A DNA stretch of 33,651 bases from Terriglobia bacterium (GTDB lineage: Bacteria > Acidobacteriota > Terriglobia > UBA7540). Of this stretch, positions 1 to 8,552 are shown piece by piece; positions within the stretch are counted from its first letter, which is position 1, and every line of letters starts with the position of its first letter. A program made the position numbers and the translations under genes. The notes below the pieces were generated by a model. The model was not told the DNA's origin. It was given only the letters and a program-made list of their open reading frames with translations, and searched no databases. The stretch spans positions 1 to 33,651 of the forward strand of contig JAIQEZ010000048.1 in the NCBI GenBank assembly GCA_020073545.1. The letters are read 5' to 3'.

Positions 1-4
1 GTGC

Positions 5-694
<690 letters not shown>

Positions 695-696
695 AT

Positions 697-1599
697 CTAC
701 CTGACCCGCTCTGCTCCTACCGGATGTCCATGGGGACGACGAAACATGACGTACATGAAAGAACCCAGGATCAGCATGGTGACCACCCCTGCCAGCCGCA
801 TGATGTTCATGATGATGGCGCCGTATTTCCCGGTCGCCGGATCGTAGTGGTAGCAATACAGCAGCACTGCATCCACCAGGTTGCCGATCTTGTTCTCGGA
901 AGCCTCCACCAGCCCCAGGCGCAAGTCCTTTGGCGGGTACTCCACGCCGTAGAGGTAGCGCGAGATATTTCCCTCGGGCGTAAGAATCATGATCGTGGTG
1001 GCGTGAGCGAACTGGCCCGTTTTCTCGTCGAACTGATAGCCGAACCCCGCCGCGCGGGTCAGAGCCGCGATGTTGGACTCGTCTCCGGTGAGGAAGTGCC
1101 ATCCCTGCTCGGCGCCTGGGCGGTGATAACGCTGCAGGAAGGTGTATTTCTTTTCCGCGGCCATCTCGGGGGTTTCACGGGGATCGAAGCTCACCGTGAT
1201 CACGTCGAATTGCTTGCCCACATCAAACTTCACATTTGACAGCGAACTCGTCAGCCCGCTCAAGACTTCGCCGCACAGCATGGGGCACTGGTAGTAAACC
1301 AGGTTCAGGATCATCGGCTTCTTGCCGAAGTAGTCCGCCAGGCGCACTGGCTTCCCGGTCTCATCGCGAAAAGTCAGGTTGGGCGGAATCTGCTCGCCCA
1401 GGCGCTGCTCCACACCCACCGCCTTCAACATGGGCGGACGTTGATTGGTGGGAGGAGTAGCCATCGTGCCCATGCCGTTGCCCGGATACATTTGGGCGCG
1501 CGCCGACCCCAGCAGCCCGAACGCTGCCAGCGCGGCGAGCCCGAGTTTCCAAACGGTGAATCGGTCTCTACGGCTCACTGCCTTGTCCCTTCCCGGCAC
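697..1599 (-). CDS. SCO1/SenC copper chaperone
   Basis: Copper chaperone and thiol-disulfide protein that loads the CuA site of cytochrome oxidase, expected outside the cytoplasmic membrane. An N-terminal hydrophobic segment (about residues 17-36, ending in SARA) looks like a signal sequence or anchor. The thioredoxin-like SCO fold carries the copper-binding CPMLC (Cys105, Cys109) and His199 in QFAHATTIM. A C-terminal membrane helix follows (about 252-276), ending in RRPHGH, so the domain may be held at both ends; this is a common variant beside alternative complex III. The start at 1599 overlaps the preceding gene by 32 bp. A slightly later start is possible, since the first ~15 residues are not conserved in character. 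It sits directly before coxB, which fits its role. Confidence 0.9.
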   Translation of the reverse strand: MPGRDKAVSRRDRFTVWKLGLAALAAFGLLGSARAQMYPGNGMGTMATPPTNQRPPMLKAVGVEQRLGEQIPPNLTFRDETGKPVRLADYFGKKPMILNLVYYQCPMLCGEVLSGLTSSLSNVKFDVGKQFDVITVSFDPRETPEMAAEKKYTFLQRYHRPGAEQGWHFLTGDESNIAALTRAAGFGYQFDEKTGQFAHATTIMILTPEGNISRYLYGVEYPPKDLRLGLVEASENKIGNLVDAVLLYCYHYDPATGKYGAIIMNIMRLAGVVTMLILGSFMYVMFRRPHGHPVGAERVR

Positions 1600-2122
1600 C
1601 CGGCCGCAGCGGTTGTTTGACGGCGGCGGTGGTCTTGCCGGCCGGCTTCTTCGCAGCGCCAGCCGGAGCCGGTACGCCGCTCTGCGGAAGCACGGGCAAT
1701 CCCCGCTGCACCATCAGTTCCATGGCTCGCTCGATGGGAATACGCACCACGCCGGTCTTCTCGTCCACCCAGCCATAGCTGTTCAGCCGTTGCTCTTCTT
1801 TCACCCGGTCGCTGTCCAGTTGGCCGCCCTCATCTTCTTCCAGAAGCGGCTCGGGAAAATCCTTCTTGATCTCTGCTTTGGTTTCTGCCCGCGTGGGCTT
1901 ACCCGTCTCCGGCTTCGCCGCCACCAGCGGATTCTGCGGTGGCTGGTTGGCTCTCTGATACACGTCCAGGTAGTGGTACACCCCGATCAGAATGAAGTAA
2001 GACAGCACGCAGATAACCGCCAGTCCTATCAGGAAAGCAAACACCGCCTTCGCGTTCAAGTCCTCGCGTTCGAATCCATCGTGGTTGCCGCTGGTCGCGG
2101 GTTTGCTCGTCTCTTCACTCAT
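1568..2122 (-). CDS. Small membrane protein of the ACIII/oxidase operon, function unknown
   Basis: Single-pass protein of 184 residues. A short polar N-terminus leads to one membrane helix (about residues 27-52, FAFLIGLAVICVLSYFIL). A Pro/Lys/Glu-rich linker then reaches a small conserved-looking block near WVDEKTGVVRIPIERAMELM. An Ala/Lys/Pro-rich tail follows. I chose the ATG at 2122 because it overlaps the end of actF by 8 bp (ATGAGTGA), a typical coupled start; an in-frame ATG at 2158 would lie further inside actF. From general knowledge, proteins with an RIPIERAM-like block recur between actF and SCO1 in acidobacterial operons, but I know of no assigned function. It is probably an accessory or assembly factor of the complex (inference). 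Confidence 0.75.
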   Translation of the reverse strand: MSEETSKPATSGNHDGFEREDLNAKAVFAFLIGLAVICVLSYFILIGVYHYLDVYQRANQPPQNPLVAAKPETGKPTRAETKAEIKKDFPEPLLEEDEGGQLDSDRVKEEQRLNSYGWVDEKTGVVRIPIERAMELMVQRGLPVLPQSGVPAPAGAAKKPAGKTTAAVKQPLRPGAGKGQGSEP

Positions 2123-3323
2123 GCGCCGGTTCCAGTATTTCTTTTGCATCCAGGTCATAGGCGGGCAGTAGTGGCATGGAACCCAGGTTCCGGAAGAAGT
2201 ACGCCAGCCACAAACCGCCCATGGCGATGGGGACGACCACGTCCGCCCAGGTCACCGTCAAAGTGTTGGAGAAGTTCGGTTCGATGTTCCAGAAAATATC
2301 CAGGTAACGCATCACGATCAGCCAGATTGCCAGCCAAACCAGGCGGGTCACGTCACGCTTGAAGGGGCGTGACAGCAGCAACACAAACGGCACGGCGAAG
2401 TGGAACACCACCAGGAACAGCCCGATGTATCCCCAACCGCCGTTCAACCGCCTCATGTACCAGGTGATTTCTTCCGGCAGGTTTCCCGCCCAGATGATGA
2501 GCCACTGCGAAAACTCGAAGTACGCCCACACCATCACGAAGGTCAGCATCAGCTTGCCGTGGTCGTGGACATAATCGGGTTTCAACATCTCCGACATCGG
2601 CCGGTAGCGGACCAGAATTCGCTCCACTACGACCGCGAAGCAGATCGCCGACAAAACTTGCCCGGCCAGGACCAGCAGGCCGTAGATAGTGGAAATCCAG
2701 CTTGGGTCGAGCGACATCACCCAGTCAATGGCGGCAAATGAAATGGTCAAGCCGTACAGGATCAGGCCCGGTCCGCTGACTGCTTTAAAGCGGGCGCTGT
2801 TGTCGCGGCCGCCTGGACGATCCTGCTCTCTCGACCACTTGGTCAGCAGGAAGGACAAGGCATTCCAGATAGCGAAATAAACGATGGCGCGAAGGATGAA
2901 TCCATTCACCGTGAGATAGGACTTGGTGATTTCCTGCAAGTGTTCGCGCAGATGCTTGTCCGTGATGGACTCCAGCGGCCGCGCCCACACATAGAGCCTG
3001 GGAAGCCCGAACAGGATGGGAACGAACAGCAGGGCCATGAACGGAAGGGTGCGCATGGCGGCTCCCATGATTCGGCGGATGACCATCCCCCAGCCCCCGC
3101 CGGTCATGTGCCGGAGCATGAGAACCGCCATGGATCCCAGGGCGACTCCCATCCACGCCATGAAGCCGAGCAGGTAGCCGCGGAAAAACACAGTCGGCTG
3201 GGCAGATGCTCCAACCACGGCGATCACGCTGAAAATTACGCCCACGACCAGCGAGCGCTGGCCGATGGTCTTGACTACGGTCGGCGCCGTCAAGTCCGGG
3301 TTGTGCACGTGCGCCGTGCTCAT
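2115..3323 (-). CDS. actF: Alternative complex III subunit ActF
   Basis: Polytopic subunit of alternative complex III, the quinol:cytochrome c/oxidase oxidoreductase that replaces bc1 in many bacteria. The 402 residues hold about ten hydrophobic helices, with short charged loops such as RPFKRDVTR and the segment WNIEPNFSNTLTVTWADVVVP, where ActC/ActF proteins have their membrane core. ActF is related to ActC (NrfD-like) and lacks cofactor-binding motifs. Its identity rests on this topology and on its place right after actD and actE. The start codon overlaps the actE stop by 4 bp (3320-3323), and its stop overlaps the next start, so translation is probably coupled along the operon. Confidence 0.87.
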   Translation of the reverse strand: MSTAHVHNPDLTAPTVVKTIGQRSLVVGVIFSVIAVVGASAQPTVFFRGYLLGFMAWMGVALGSMAVLMLRHMTGGGWGMVIRRIMGAAMRTLPFMALLFVPILFGLPRLYVWARPLESITDKHLREHLQEITKSYLTVNGFILRAIVYFAIWNALSFLLTKWSREQDRPGGRDNSARFKAVSGPGLILYGLTISFAAIDWVMSLDPSWISTIYGLLVLAGQVLSAICFAVVVERILVRYRPMSEMLKPDYVHDHGKLMLTFVMVWAYFEFSQWLIIWAGNLPEEITWYMRRLNGGWGYIGLFLVVFHFAVPFVLLLSRPFKRDVTRLVWLAIWLIVMRYLDIFWNIEPNFSNTLTVTWADVVVPIAMGGLWLAYFFRNLGSMPLLPAYDLDAKEILEPAHE

Positions 3324-3964
3324 TGCGGCTCCTCAGTCGCGGATTTCGGCTCCACCACCGGCAAGGTCGCGCCCGAGCCCGGTTCTTCGAATCGCGGTGG
3401 CTCCGAGGGAACTTTCTGTCCTGACGGCACGTCCCCCATGGTCGCGTTCTGGCTCAACTGCAGGGCGCGGACATAAGCGATGATGCACCAGCGGTCGCGC
3501 GCCGGTATCTGCGAAGCATAATCCGGCATGATGCCGAACCCATTACTGATCACGTCGAAGAAATAGCCCACGGGCGCCTTGCGCAGCCGTTCGCTGTGAT
3601 ACGAGGGCGGCTTGCGCGGAAATCCTCGTGAAGGGACGAAGCCGTTGCCATCGCCCAGCCGCGAGTGACAAGGCGCGCAGAAGATGTTGAAGCGTTGGTG
3701 GCCACGTGCCAGCACTTCCTCAGTCACCGGGAACGGCATGAAGTCCCCGGGGTTGTTGCCAATTTTTCCGGTATAGAAATAGGTGTCCTCGTGCAACTGC
3801 CCGCGGGCCACGGTGCCCTCGACCTGTGGGCGCGCCGAGCGCAAGTCGGCATAGAAGTCGCTCTCTGCCAGCGGCTTGAAGCGCGGCTGGTCGTGCATAT
3901 CCTGGCGGCAGCCAGCCAGCAGCAGGAGCGTGCCCAGCAGCGAAATTTTCCGGCGGTTCCGCAT
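3320..3964 (-). CDS. actE: Alternative complex III mono-haem cytochrome c ActE
   Basis: Lipoprotein cytochrome c of alternative complex III that passes electrons from the complex to periplasmic carriers or the oxidase. The N-terminus is a lipoprotein signal with lipobox LLAGC (Cys19). One c-type haem site, CAPCH, lies at residues 96-100 in FNIFCAPCHSRLGDGNG. The likely axial Met is in GIMPDYASQIP, followed by the family's RDRWCIIAYVRALQLSQ helix. The C-terminus is Pro/Glu-rich and lacks a second haem site. It lies between actD (4 bp away) and actF (4-bp overlap). The combination DUF3341-cytochrome-ActF is specific to this complex, so the assignment is firm. Confidence 0.92.
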   Translation of the reverse strand: MRNRRKISLLGTLLLLAGCRQDMHDQPRFKPLAESDFYADLRSARPQVEGTVARGQLHEDTYFYTGKIGNNPGDFMPFPVTEEVLARGHQRFNIFCAPCHSRLGDGNGFVPSRGFPRKPPSYHSERLRKAPVGYFFDVISNGFGIMPDYASQIPARDRWCIIAYVRALQLSQNATMGDVPSGQKVPSEPPRFEEPGSGATLPVVEPKSATEEPQ

Positions 3965-3968
3965 GGCT

Positions 3969-4505
3969 CTAGCTGGGCACCTCCGAAATGGATTTCGGGG
4001 TCAGGCTCTCCAGGAACTGCCGCGTCCGGACGCCGTCGTACTTGGGATCGGAGGAAAACACGATCAGGAAAAACCGGTCCTTGGTGGCGAAGGCGAAGCG
4101 CGGCGCGTTGAACACCGGGTGATAAGGCATGGGCAGGCCGTTGAGAGCGAGCATGCCAAACACCGCTGACAGTCCGGCGAACAAGATTGTCATCTCAAAA
4201 GTCACGACAATGAACGCAGGCCAGGAGTGATACGGCTTGCCTCCCACGTTCAGGGGATAGCTGACGGCTGAAATCCAGTACTGCATGGCATAGCCGGAAA
4301 GACCCCCGATCAGCCCACCGATGAGCACCACCAGAGGCACGTTGTTCTTGTGGAACCCGATGGCTTCCGCCAAGCCCTCCACCGGGAACGGACTGTAAGC
4401 GTCGATCTTCTGATAGCCCGCCTCATGGGTCCGATGCGCCGCCGCTACCAGGGCGGTGGGCGAATCGAATTCCGCCAGCATGCCGTAGGTGGGAGGGCGC
4501 TTCAT
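3969..4505 (-). CDS. actD: Alternative complex III subunit ActD (DUF3341)
   Basis: Small membrane subunit of alternative complex III. The 178 residues begin with the DUF3341-type soluble part (YGMLAEFDSPTALVAAAHRTHEAGYQ, then DAYSPFPVEGL). Two membrane helices follow, around residues 58-80 and 95-122, separated by the loop NVGGKPYHSWPAF. The C-terminal part (DRFFLIVFSSDPKYD...FLESL) resembles the soluble end of the family. The start overlaps the actC stop by 4 bp. ActD binds no cofactor; in known structures it packs against ActC and ActF (family knowledge). Confidence 0.92.
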   Translation of the reverse strand: MKRPPTYGMLAEFDSPTALVAAAHRTHEAGYQKIDAYSPFPVEGLAEAIGFHKNNVPLVVLIGGLIGGLSGYAMQYWISAVSYPLNVGGKPYHSWPAFIVVTFEMTILFAGLSAVFGMLALNGLPMPYHPVFNAPRFAFATKDRFFLIVFSSDPKYDGVRTRQFLESLTPKSISEVPS

Positions 4506-4999
4506 TCCTTCACCTCGGCTTCGGGCAGCAGGGTGCGCATCTCAAAGATCGAAATCATGGGCAGGATGCGGACGAACAGGAACATCGCAGCCAGGAACAT
4601 GCCGATGGTTCCGATGTAGGTCATCCAGTCCCAGCGCGTGGGGTAGAACATGCCCCAGGAGGAGTTGAGGAAGTCGCGTTGCAGACTGACCACCACGATA
4701 ATGAAGCGCTCCAGCCACATGCCGACCAGAATGACCCCGGCCACCACGAACAGGACCAGCGGCTTGGTGCGCAGCTTACGGATCCACAAAACTTGCGGGA
4801 TCACGATGTTGCATGCCAGCAGCATGTAATAGAAGAACGCATAAGGCCCGTGCAGGCGATTCCACAAGGTAAACGCATCGTAGCGATTGCCGCTGTACCA
4901 ACCCATGAACGCCTCGATGACGTAGCCGTAGGCCACAATCAGGCCGGTCGCGAGCATCACCTTCGCCGAGTTATCCAGATGGCGTTCGGTGATGAAATC
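4502..4999 (-). pseudogene. actC: Alternative complex III subunit ActC, C-terminal fragment (NrfD-like)
   Basis: C-terminal third of the NrfD/PsrC-like quinol-binding membrane subunit. The recognisable sequence starts at DFITERHLDNSAKVMLATGL (codon at 4999) and runs through several helices to the stop at 4502. ActC is normally about 450-480 residues; only about 165 remain. The first ATG inside the fragment is at 4960. Immediately upstream, at the same point, lies the truncated sucA reading frame in a different frame, so the front part of actC is simply absent. actA and actB, which normally precede actC, are absent too. The fragment could not form a full quinol site alone. It is either a real deletion/rearrangement or a junction made in assembly. 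Confidence 0.85.
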
Positions 5000-6437
5000 C
5001 CGCCGTCCCGAAGTCCAACGCGCGCTGCCCCTGCACCATCTCCCGGCGCTGTTCGAGCAACTTTTTCACCTTGGGATGAACCGAGAAGCCGGCCGGAACG
5101 TGCACGAGCGCCTCGCCGATGGCACGCAACTCCCCGGCGTCCACGGCGGTTTCCACTTCCCATGCCGGGTTGTACGCGCCGCCGTGGTACGGGTCCCAAT
5201 AGGAAGGAAGCTGGTGGAGCAGTGGATTCTTGCGAACGGTGCGGGCGCGCTTGAGGGCCGCCTCGAACTCGCCGCGAGCCTCCGCGCTGCGCGCGCCGGC
5301 ATCGATCCCGTGGCGGCGCGCGTAAGATTCCCACACCGGCGGGAGCTCGGCGATGCGGCGGTAACGGACGGGCTGCGTGGTGGTAGGGTCATCAATCTCG
5401 CTATGTCCATGGCGCCGGTAACCGATCAGATCCACCACCACGTCGCTCGCGAACTTGTAACGGTACTCCGCCGCCCAGCGTGCCACGCGCACCGCCGCGT
5501 CCGGATCCTCGGCATTCACATGAAAAATCGGGATCGGCAGGCGCTTCGCCACGTCGGCGGCGAAACGCGACGAAGACGTGTCCTCCGGGTTGGCGGTGAA
5601 TCCAATCAGATTATTCACGACCACGTGCACGGCGCCACCCACCGCATAGCCGTGGAGGTTCGCCAGGTTGAGTGTTTCCGCGGCAATTCCCTGCCCCGCG
5701 AAAGCCGCGTCGCCATGCAGCAGCACGGGCAGCACGCGCGACGCACCCCCCAGGCCGAGACGGTCCTGCTTGGCCCGCGCCCGCCCCAGGGCGACGGGAT
5801 CGACGGCTTCCAGATGCGAGGGATTCGAAACCAGGTGAATGCGCACGGCGCGGCCGTGTGCCGTCAGGTAGTCGCCCGTGGCGCCCAGGTGGTACTTCAC
5901 GTCGCCACCGCCCAGGAAGCTGCGGGGGTCAACGTCTTCAAAGCGCGCGAAGATGTCTTCGGCAGATTTCCCCACGATGTGCACCATCACGTTCAGGCGC
6001 CCGCGATGGCTCATGCCCAGCACCAGCTGCTCTGCGCCCAGGTCTGCGGCGCGATCCAGCACTTCATCCATCACCGGGATCAATGCCACGATGCCTTCCA
6101 GCGAGAAGCGCTTGGTTCCGGGGTAGCGCGATTGCAGCACCTGCTCGAGGATTCCAGCGCGAGTCAGCCGCTCGAGCACGCGCGCGGAATCCGCCGGAGC
6201 CGGGGCGGCTTCCAGGCGCTCCTGGATCCACTGCCGGCGCTCGGGATCGGGAATGTGCATGAATTCCGCGCCGATCGTGCCGCAGTAGCAGCGCCGCGCC
6301 TGGGCTACAACCTCGCCGTCGATGGCCAGCTCGGGATGCGTGAGCGGCTTCAGATAGCCCAACGGATCGAGGTCGGCGGCGAGGTAACCCCAGCGGCGAA
6401 ACGCATCGAACACTCTTACATCTGTGAGGGAAGCCAT
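4971..6437 (-). pseudogene. sucA: 2-oxoglutarate dehydrogenase E1, C-terminally truncated
   Basis: Thiamine-diphosphate E1 component of the 2-oxoglutarate dehydrogenase complex (TCA cycle). Recognisable blocks, in order: FRRWGYLAADLDPLGYL near the N-terminus, EFMHIPDPERRQWIQERLE, RYPGTKRFSLEGIVALIP, LVLGMSHRGRLNVM, DVKYHLGA, LVSNPSHLEAVDPV, the ThDP region HGDAAFAGQG and VNNLIGFTANPED, then RRHGHSEIDDPTTTQP. Homology ends at QRALDFGTAG, about where the linker to the second (transketolase-like) domain begins. The frame then runs about eight foreign codons into the actC fragment and stops at 4971. About 340 residues are missing. I prefer the ATG at 6437 to the one at 6530 because the family starts close to RRWGYL. 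Confidence 0.85.
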
Positions 6438-6547
6438 GGGTGCTTGCTCCGCAATAGCGCCAAGAGATACACGATCCCCAACGCGTGAGCCCGCGGGGCA
6501 GGCGCTCTGGCGTGCGGGAGCCTGTTCCACTTTGTGGCGCAGGCCCC

Positions 6548-6640
6548 GCTTTGTGGAGCCAGCATGGCACGCCGCCGGGACGACAGCGCTCCGGCGGCTG
6601 GCCGCCGTACTCCAAGGCGCTCCGCGCGAGCAGCATGTTC
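6548..6640. repeat. Dispersed GC-rich palindromic repeat, copy 1
   Basis: Shares two blocks, in the same order and orientation, with 24398-24480: GCTTTGT-G-GCC-GCAT, and GCCGCCG-ACTCCAAGGCGCT followed by CGCGC. The spacing differs by about 19 bp. It contains overlapping inverted repeats (CCGCCGGG / CTCCGGCGG type). It is probably an extragenic repetitive palindrome family. Confidence 0.55.
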
Positions 6641-6700
6641 CGAGTCAGTCTTCGGAAAATGCTTCGTCTACTAGTATAACCTTCCAGCGCGCCCTGCGGA

Positions 6701-6925
6701 GAATGCCGGGTAGTGTCCTAATATGGTGGAGTGAATTCCAGAAGGGGGGTCGGACCTTCAGGTCCGACAATAGCCCAGACTTCAGACGGGGCCTTTAGGC
6801 CCTGAAGCTTCAGGGGCTCAAAGCCCCCGACTGCGTGCGGCCCGATCCTGTCGGAGCTAAAGCTCCTACCCCCTGCACAACTCCCTGAGGCGCAGCTTTT
6901 CAAATTAGGACACTACCGAATGCCG
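6701..6925. mobile_element. MITE with 14-bp terminal inverted repeats and 8-bp target duplication
   Basis: Perfect inverted repeats GGTAGTGTCCTAAT (6709-6722) and its complement (6904-6917) bound a 209-bp element with no transposase frame. The direct repeat GAATGCCG lies exactly outside each end (6701-6708 and 6918-6925), which is a target-site duplication and shows that it moved as a unit. Inside is a string of hairpins: 6749-6768 (8-bp stem, TTCA loop), 6789-6802, the palindrome CTGAAGCTTCAG at 6802-6813, 6813-6827, and 6853-6866. An 8-bp duplication is typical of families such as ISL3, IS1595 or IS66; no autonomous partner is in the window. Confidence 0.85.
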
Positions 6926-7014
6926 CGGTTCTTGGCCCCACGCCCGCACGGTCTCGCCGTGACTACCGCAACCACTTCGCAATTCGGCCCATCGTAAAAA
7001 CCCGCATTTGGCGC

Positions 7015-7044
7015 TTACGGAAAAAACGCCACCTCGGGTATAAT
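7015..7044 (+). promoter_or_regulatory. Candidate sigma70-type promoter of bioY
   Basis: A perfect -10 hexamer TATAAT at 7039-7044 sits 61 bp before the bioY start. The best -35 is a weak TTACGG at 7015-7020 (18-bp spacer). I see no clear BirA-like operator palindrome nearby. Confidence 0.5.
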
Positions 7045-7105
7045 TCCGTGGACTTTCGCCAGCGTAAGCTCAAGGGTTAGCAACGCCGATGTTTCAAGGA
7101 GCATG

Positions 7106-7723
7106 ATGACTCGTGCCTCAACCAACATCCTACTCATCGACCGGGTTCCCGGGGGCCGCAGCCTTGCCACCGACGCGATCTGGATTGTCGCCTTCAGCCT
7201 GGTGACGGCCGGCTGCGCACAATTGAGCGTTCACCTTCCGTTCACGCCCGTGCCGGTCACGGCCCAGACCCTCGCCGTGCTCCTGAGCGGCGCCGTGCTG
7301 GGATGGCGCCGGGGCTTCCTAAGCCAGCTGGTGTACCTTGCCGAGGGCGCCGCCGGCTTGCCCGTCTTCGCGGACGCCACGGGCACAGCCCTGCGCCTGG
7401 TCGGCCCATCGGGCGGTTATTTGTGGAGCTTTCCGCTGGCCGCAGCACTCGTGGGATGGCTCGTGGAACAAGGCGCCGCGCGCTCCACCTGGAAATTGGC
7501 GGGAGCGCTGGTCGCCGCAGACGCGCTGATTCTCATCGTCGGTTCCGCCTGGTTGCAGCTTCTCTTTCGCGTCCCCTATTCGCAGGCGTGGCTCCTGGGC
7601 TTTTATCCCTTCCTGGTCACGGATGCCCTCAAAATCGTGCTGGTGGGATTGTCCCTGCCACGCGTGCTGCGACGGTTCGAGGCACACGAGAACGATCTGC
7701 CTGCTCGGCCTGACTCCAGCTAG
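7106..7723 (+). CDS. bioY: Biotin transporter BioY
   Basis: Substrate-binding (S) subunit of an ECF-type biotin transporter in the cytoplasmic membrane. The roughly 205 residues form about six hydrophobic helices. BioY landmarks are visible: LPFTPVPVTAQTLAVLLSGAVLG, the YLAEGAAGLPVFA loop, GPSGGYLWSFPLAA (the biotin-binding region) and a C-terminal YPFLVTDALKIVLVG helix. I favour the ATG at 7106 over 7103 because AAGGAG at 7096-7101 then has normal 4-nt spacing. No ecfA/ecfT or biotin synthesis gene lies beside it, so it either works alone or shares a distant energising module. The previous gene is on the other strand. Confidence 0.93.
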   Translation: MTRASTNILLIDRVPGGRSLATDAIWIVAFSLVTAGCAQLSVHLPFTPVPVTAQTLAVLLSGAVLGWRRGFLSQLVYLAEGAAGLPVFADATGTALRLVGPSGGYLWSFPLAAALVGWLVEQGAARSTWKLAGALVAADALILIVGSAWLQLLFRVPYSQAWLLGFYPFLVTDALKIVLVGLSLPRVLRRFEAHENDLPARPDSS

Positions 7724-7923
7724 TCCTGTGCCCGCTTGGTTGGGTGCGTTACGGAAGCGTTCGCAGTCGACCCAAGTGCCGGGTGGATAGAACGGGATCA
7801 GGACTCCGTCAGGCGGTCAGGAGACCAGCAGCGCGACCCGGCGCGGGTCGTCGCCGCGGACACAACTCCGACGCGCCACGGAACTCCGGCGTTCCGACTT
7901 GCCCTCAGGAAAGCGAGCCTGCG

Positions 7924-8361
7924 ATGCCCGCACCGCGTCAACTCCAGACTGATGAAGATGAGGTTCTGATTGCCAACCGTACGTTTTATGCAGCCCTGCA
8001 CGCCCTCGACTTGCCCCTGATGGAGGAGGTCTGGCTGCACGAGGATTGGGTCAAATGCCTGCACCCGGGATGGGAACTCCTGATGGGATGGGACGAAGTG
8101 CGGGGAAGCTGGGAGGTAATTTTTCGTTCGACCGAACAGATGATGGTTTCCATCAGCCGACCCCTGGTGCACGTGGCGGGAGAGACCGCCTGGGTTTCCT
8201 GCCTTGAGAATGTGACCACCACCTCCCAGAACAACTTCGTCACGGCTCTTGTCGAGGCCACCAACATTTTCGTACGCCGCGACGGCCGCTGGCTCATCGT
8301 GCATCGTCACACCACACCCCTGGTGGGAGCGCCGCCAGACGCCGACACCACCGTACAATGA
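7924..8361 (+). CDS. SnoaL-like/NTF2-fold protein (DUF4440/SnoaL_3 type)
   Basis: Cytosolic protein of 145 residues with the cone-shaped NTF2-like pattern. A helical start reads EVLIANRTFYAALHALDLPLMEEVWLHEDWVKCLHPGWE. Then come the core strands WEVIFRSTEQMMVSISRPLVHV, TAWVSCLENVTTTSQ and ATNIFVRRDGRWLIVHRHTTPL. The ending, a strand with W-x-I-V-H-R-H, is typical of SnoaL_3 proteins, whose enzymatic role is usually unknown. The frame is open back to 7744, but that part (Arg-rich, no domain) is probably not translated; the ATG at 7924 places the domain at the N-terminus. It is 200 bp from bioY, so shared transcription is possible but unproven. Confidence 0.8.
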   Translation: MPAPRQLQTDEDEVLIANRTFYAALHALDLPLMEEVWLHEDWVKCLHPGWELLMGWDEVRGSWEVIFRSTEQMMVSISRPLVHVAGETAWVSCLENVTTTSQNNFVTALVEATNIFVRRDGRWLIVHRHTTPLVGAPPDADTTVQ

Positions 8362-8464
8362 TTTGGGAACCCCTCGTGCGGGTCCTCCCGCCGCGCCAGC
8401 CGTTTACTGGAAGACTCTGAGGCTGGCCGAGACCTTCCATCTCAGATTCGCGCCAGCCGGGGAC

Positions 8465-8495
8465 AAAAAAAGGCGGCAACCCGAAGATTGCCGCC
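8465..8495 (-). terminator. Rho-independent terminator of the ECF/DUF4097/PDZ unit
   Basis: On the minus strand, a perfect 8-bp stem (GGCGGCAA with its complement, 8-nt loop, 8472-8495) is followed by seven T residues (8471-8465). It lies 57 bp after the stop of the PDZ gene and closes that transcription unit. Confidence 0.9.
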
Positions 8496-8552
8496 GCAAG
8501 GGTGGTTTGCACTGGGAGGTTCGCCTGCGCGGCGGAGGGCCGCGGAAAAGCC

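Larger units (their letters stand above)
6531..7102. other. Intergenic region without a gene
   Basis: 572 bp between sucA (minus) and bioY (plus). It holds a degenerate GC-rich dispersed repeat (about 6548-6640), the MITE at 6709-6917 with its target duplication, and the bioY promoter near 7039. The reading frames here show no protein-like composition and run across the palindromes, so I call none. Confidence 0.7.

Noticed and set aside
4989-6488. Plus-strand 499-codon open frame opposite sucA
   Set aside because: His/Arg/Gln-rich with no domain. It is the antisense shadow of sucA, which has clear homology throughout.
6979-7105. BirA operator upstream of bioY
   Set aside because: No TTGTAAAC-type dyad is visible near the TATAAT box.
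7744-7923. Longer N-terminus for the SnoaL-like protein
   Set aside because: Arg-rich, no ribosome site or domain. The ATG at 7924 fits the fold.
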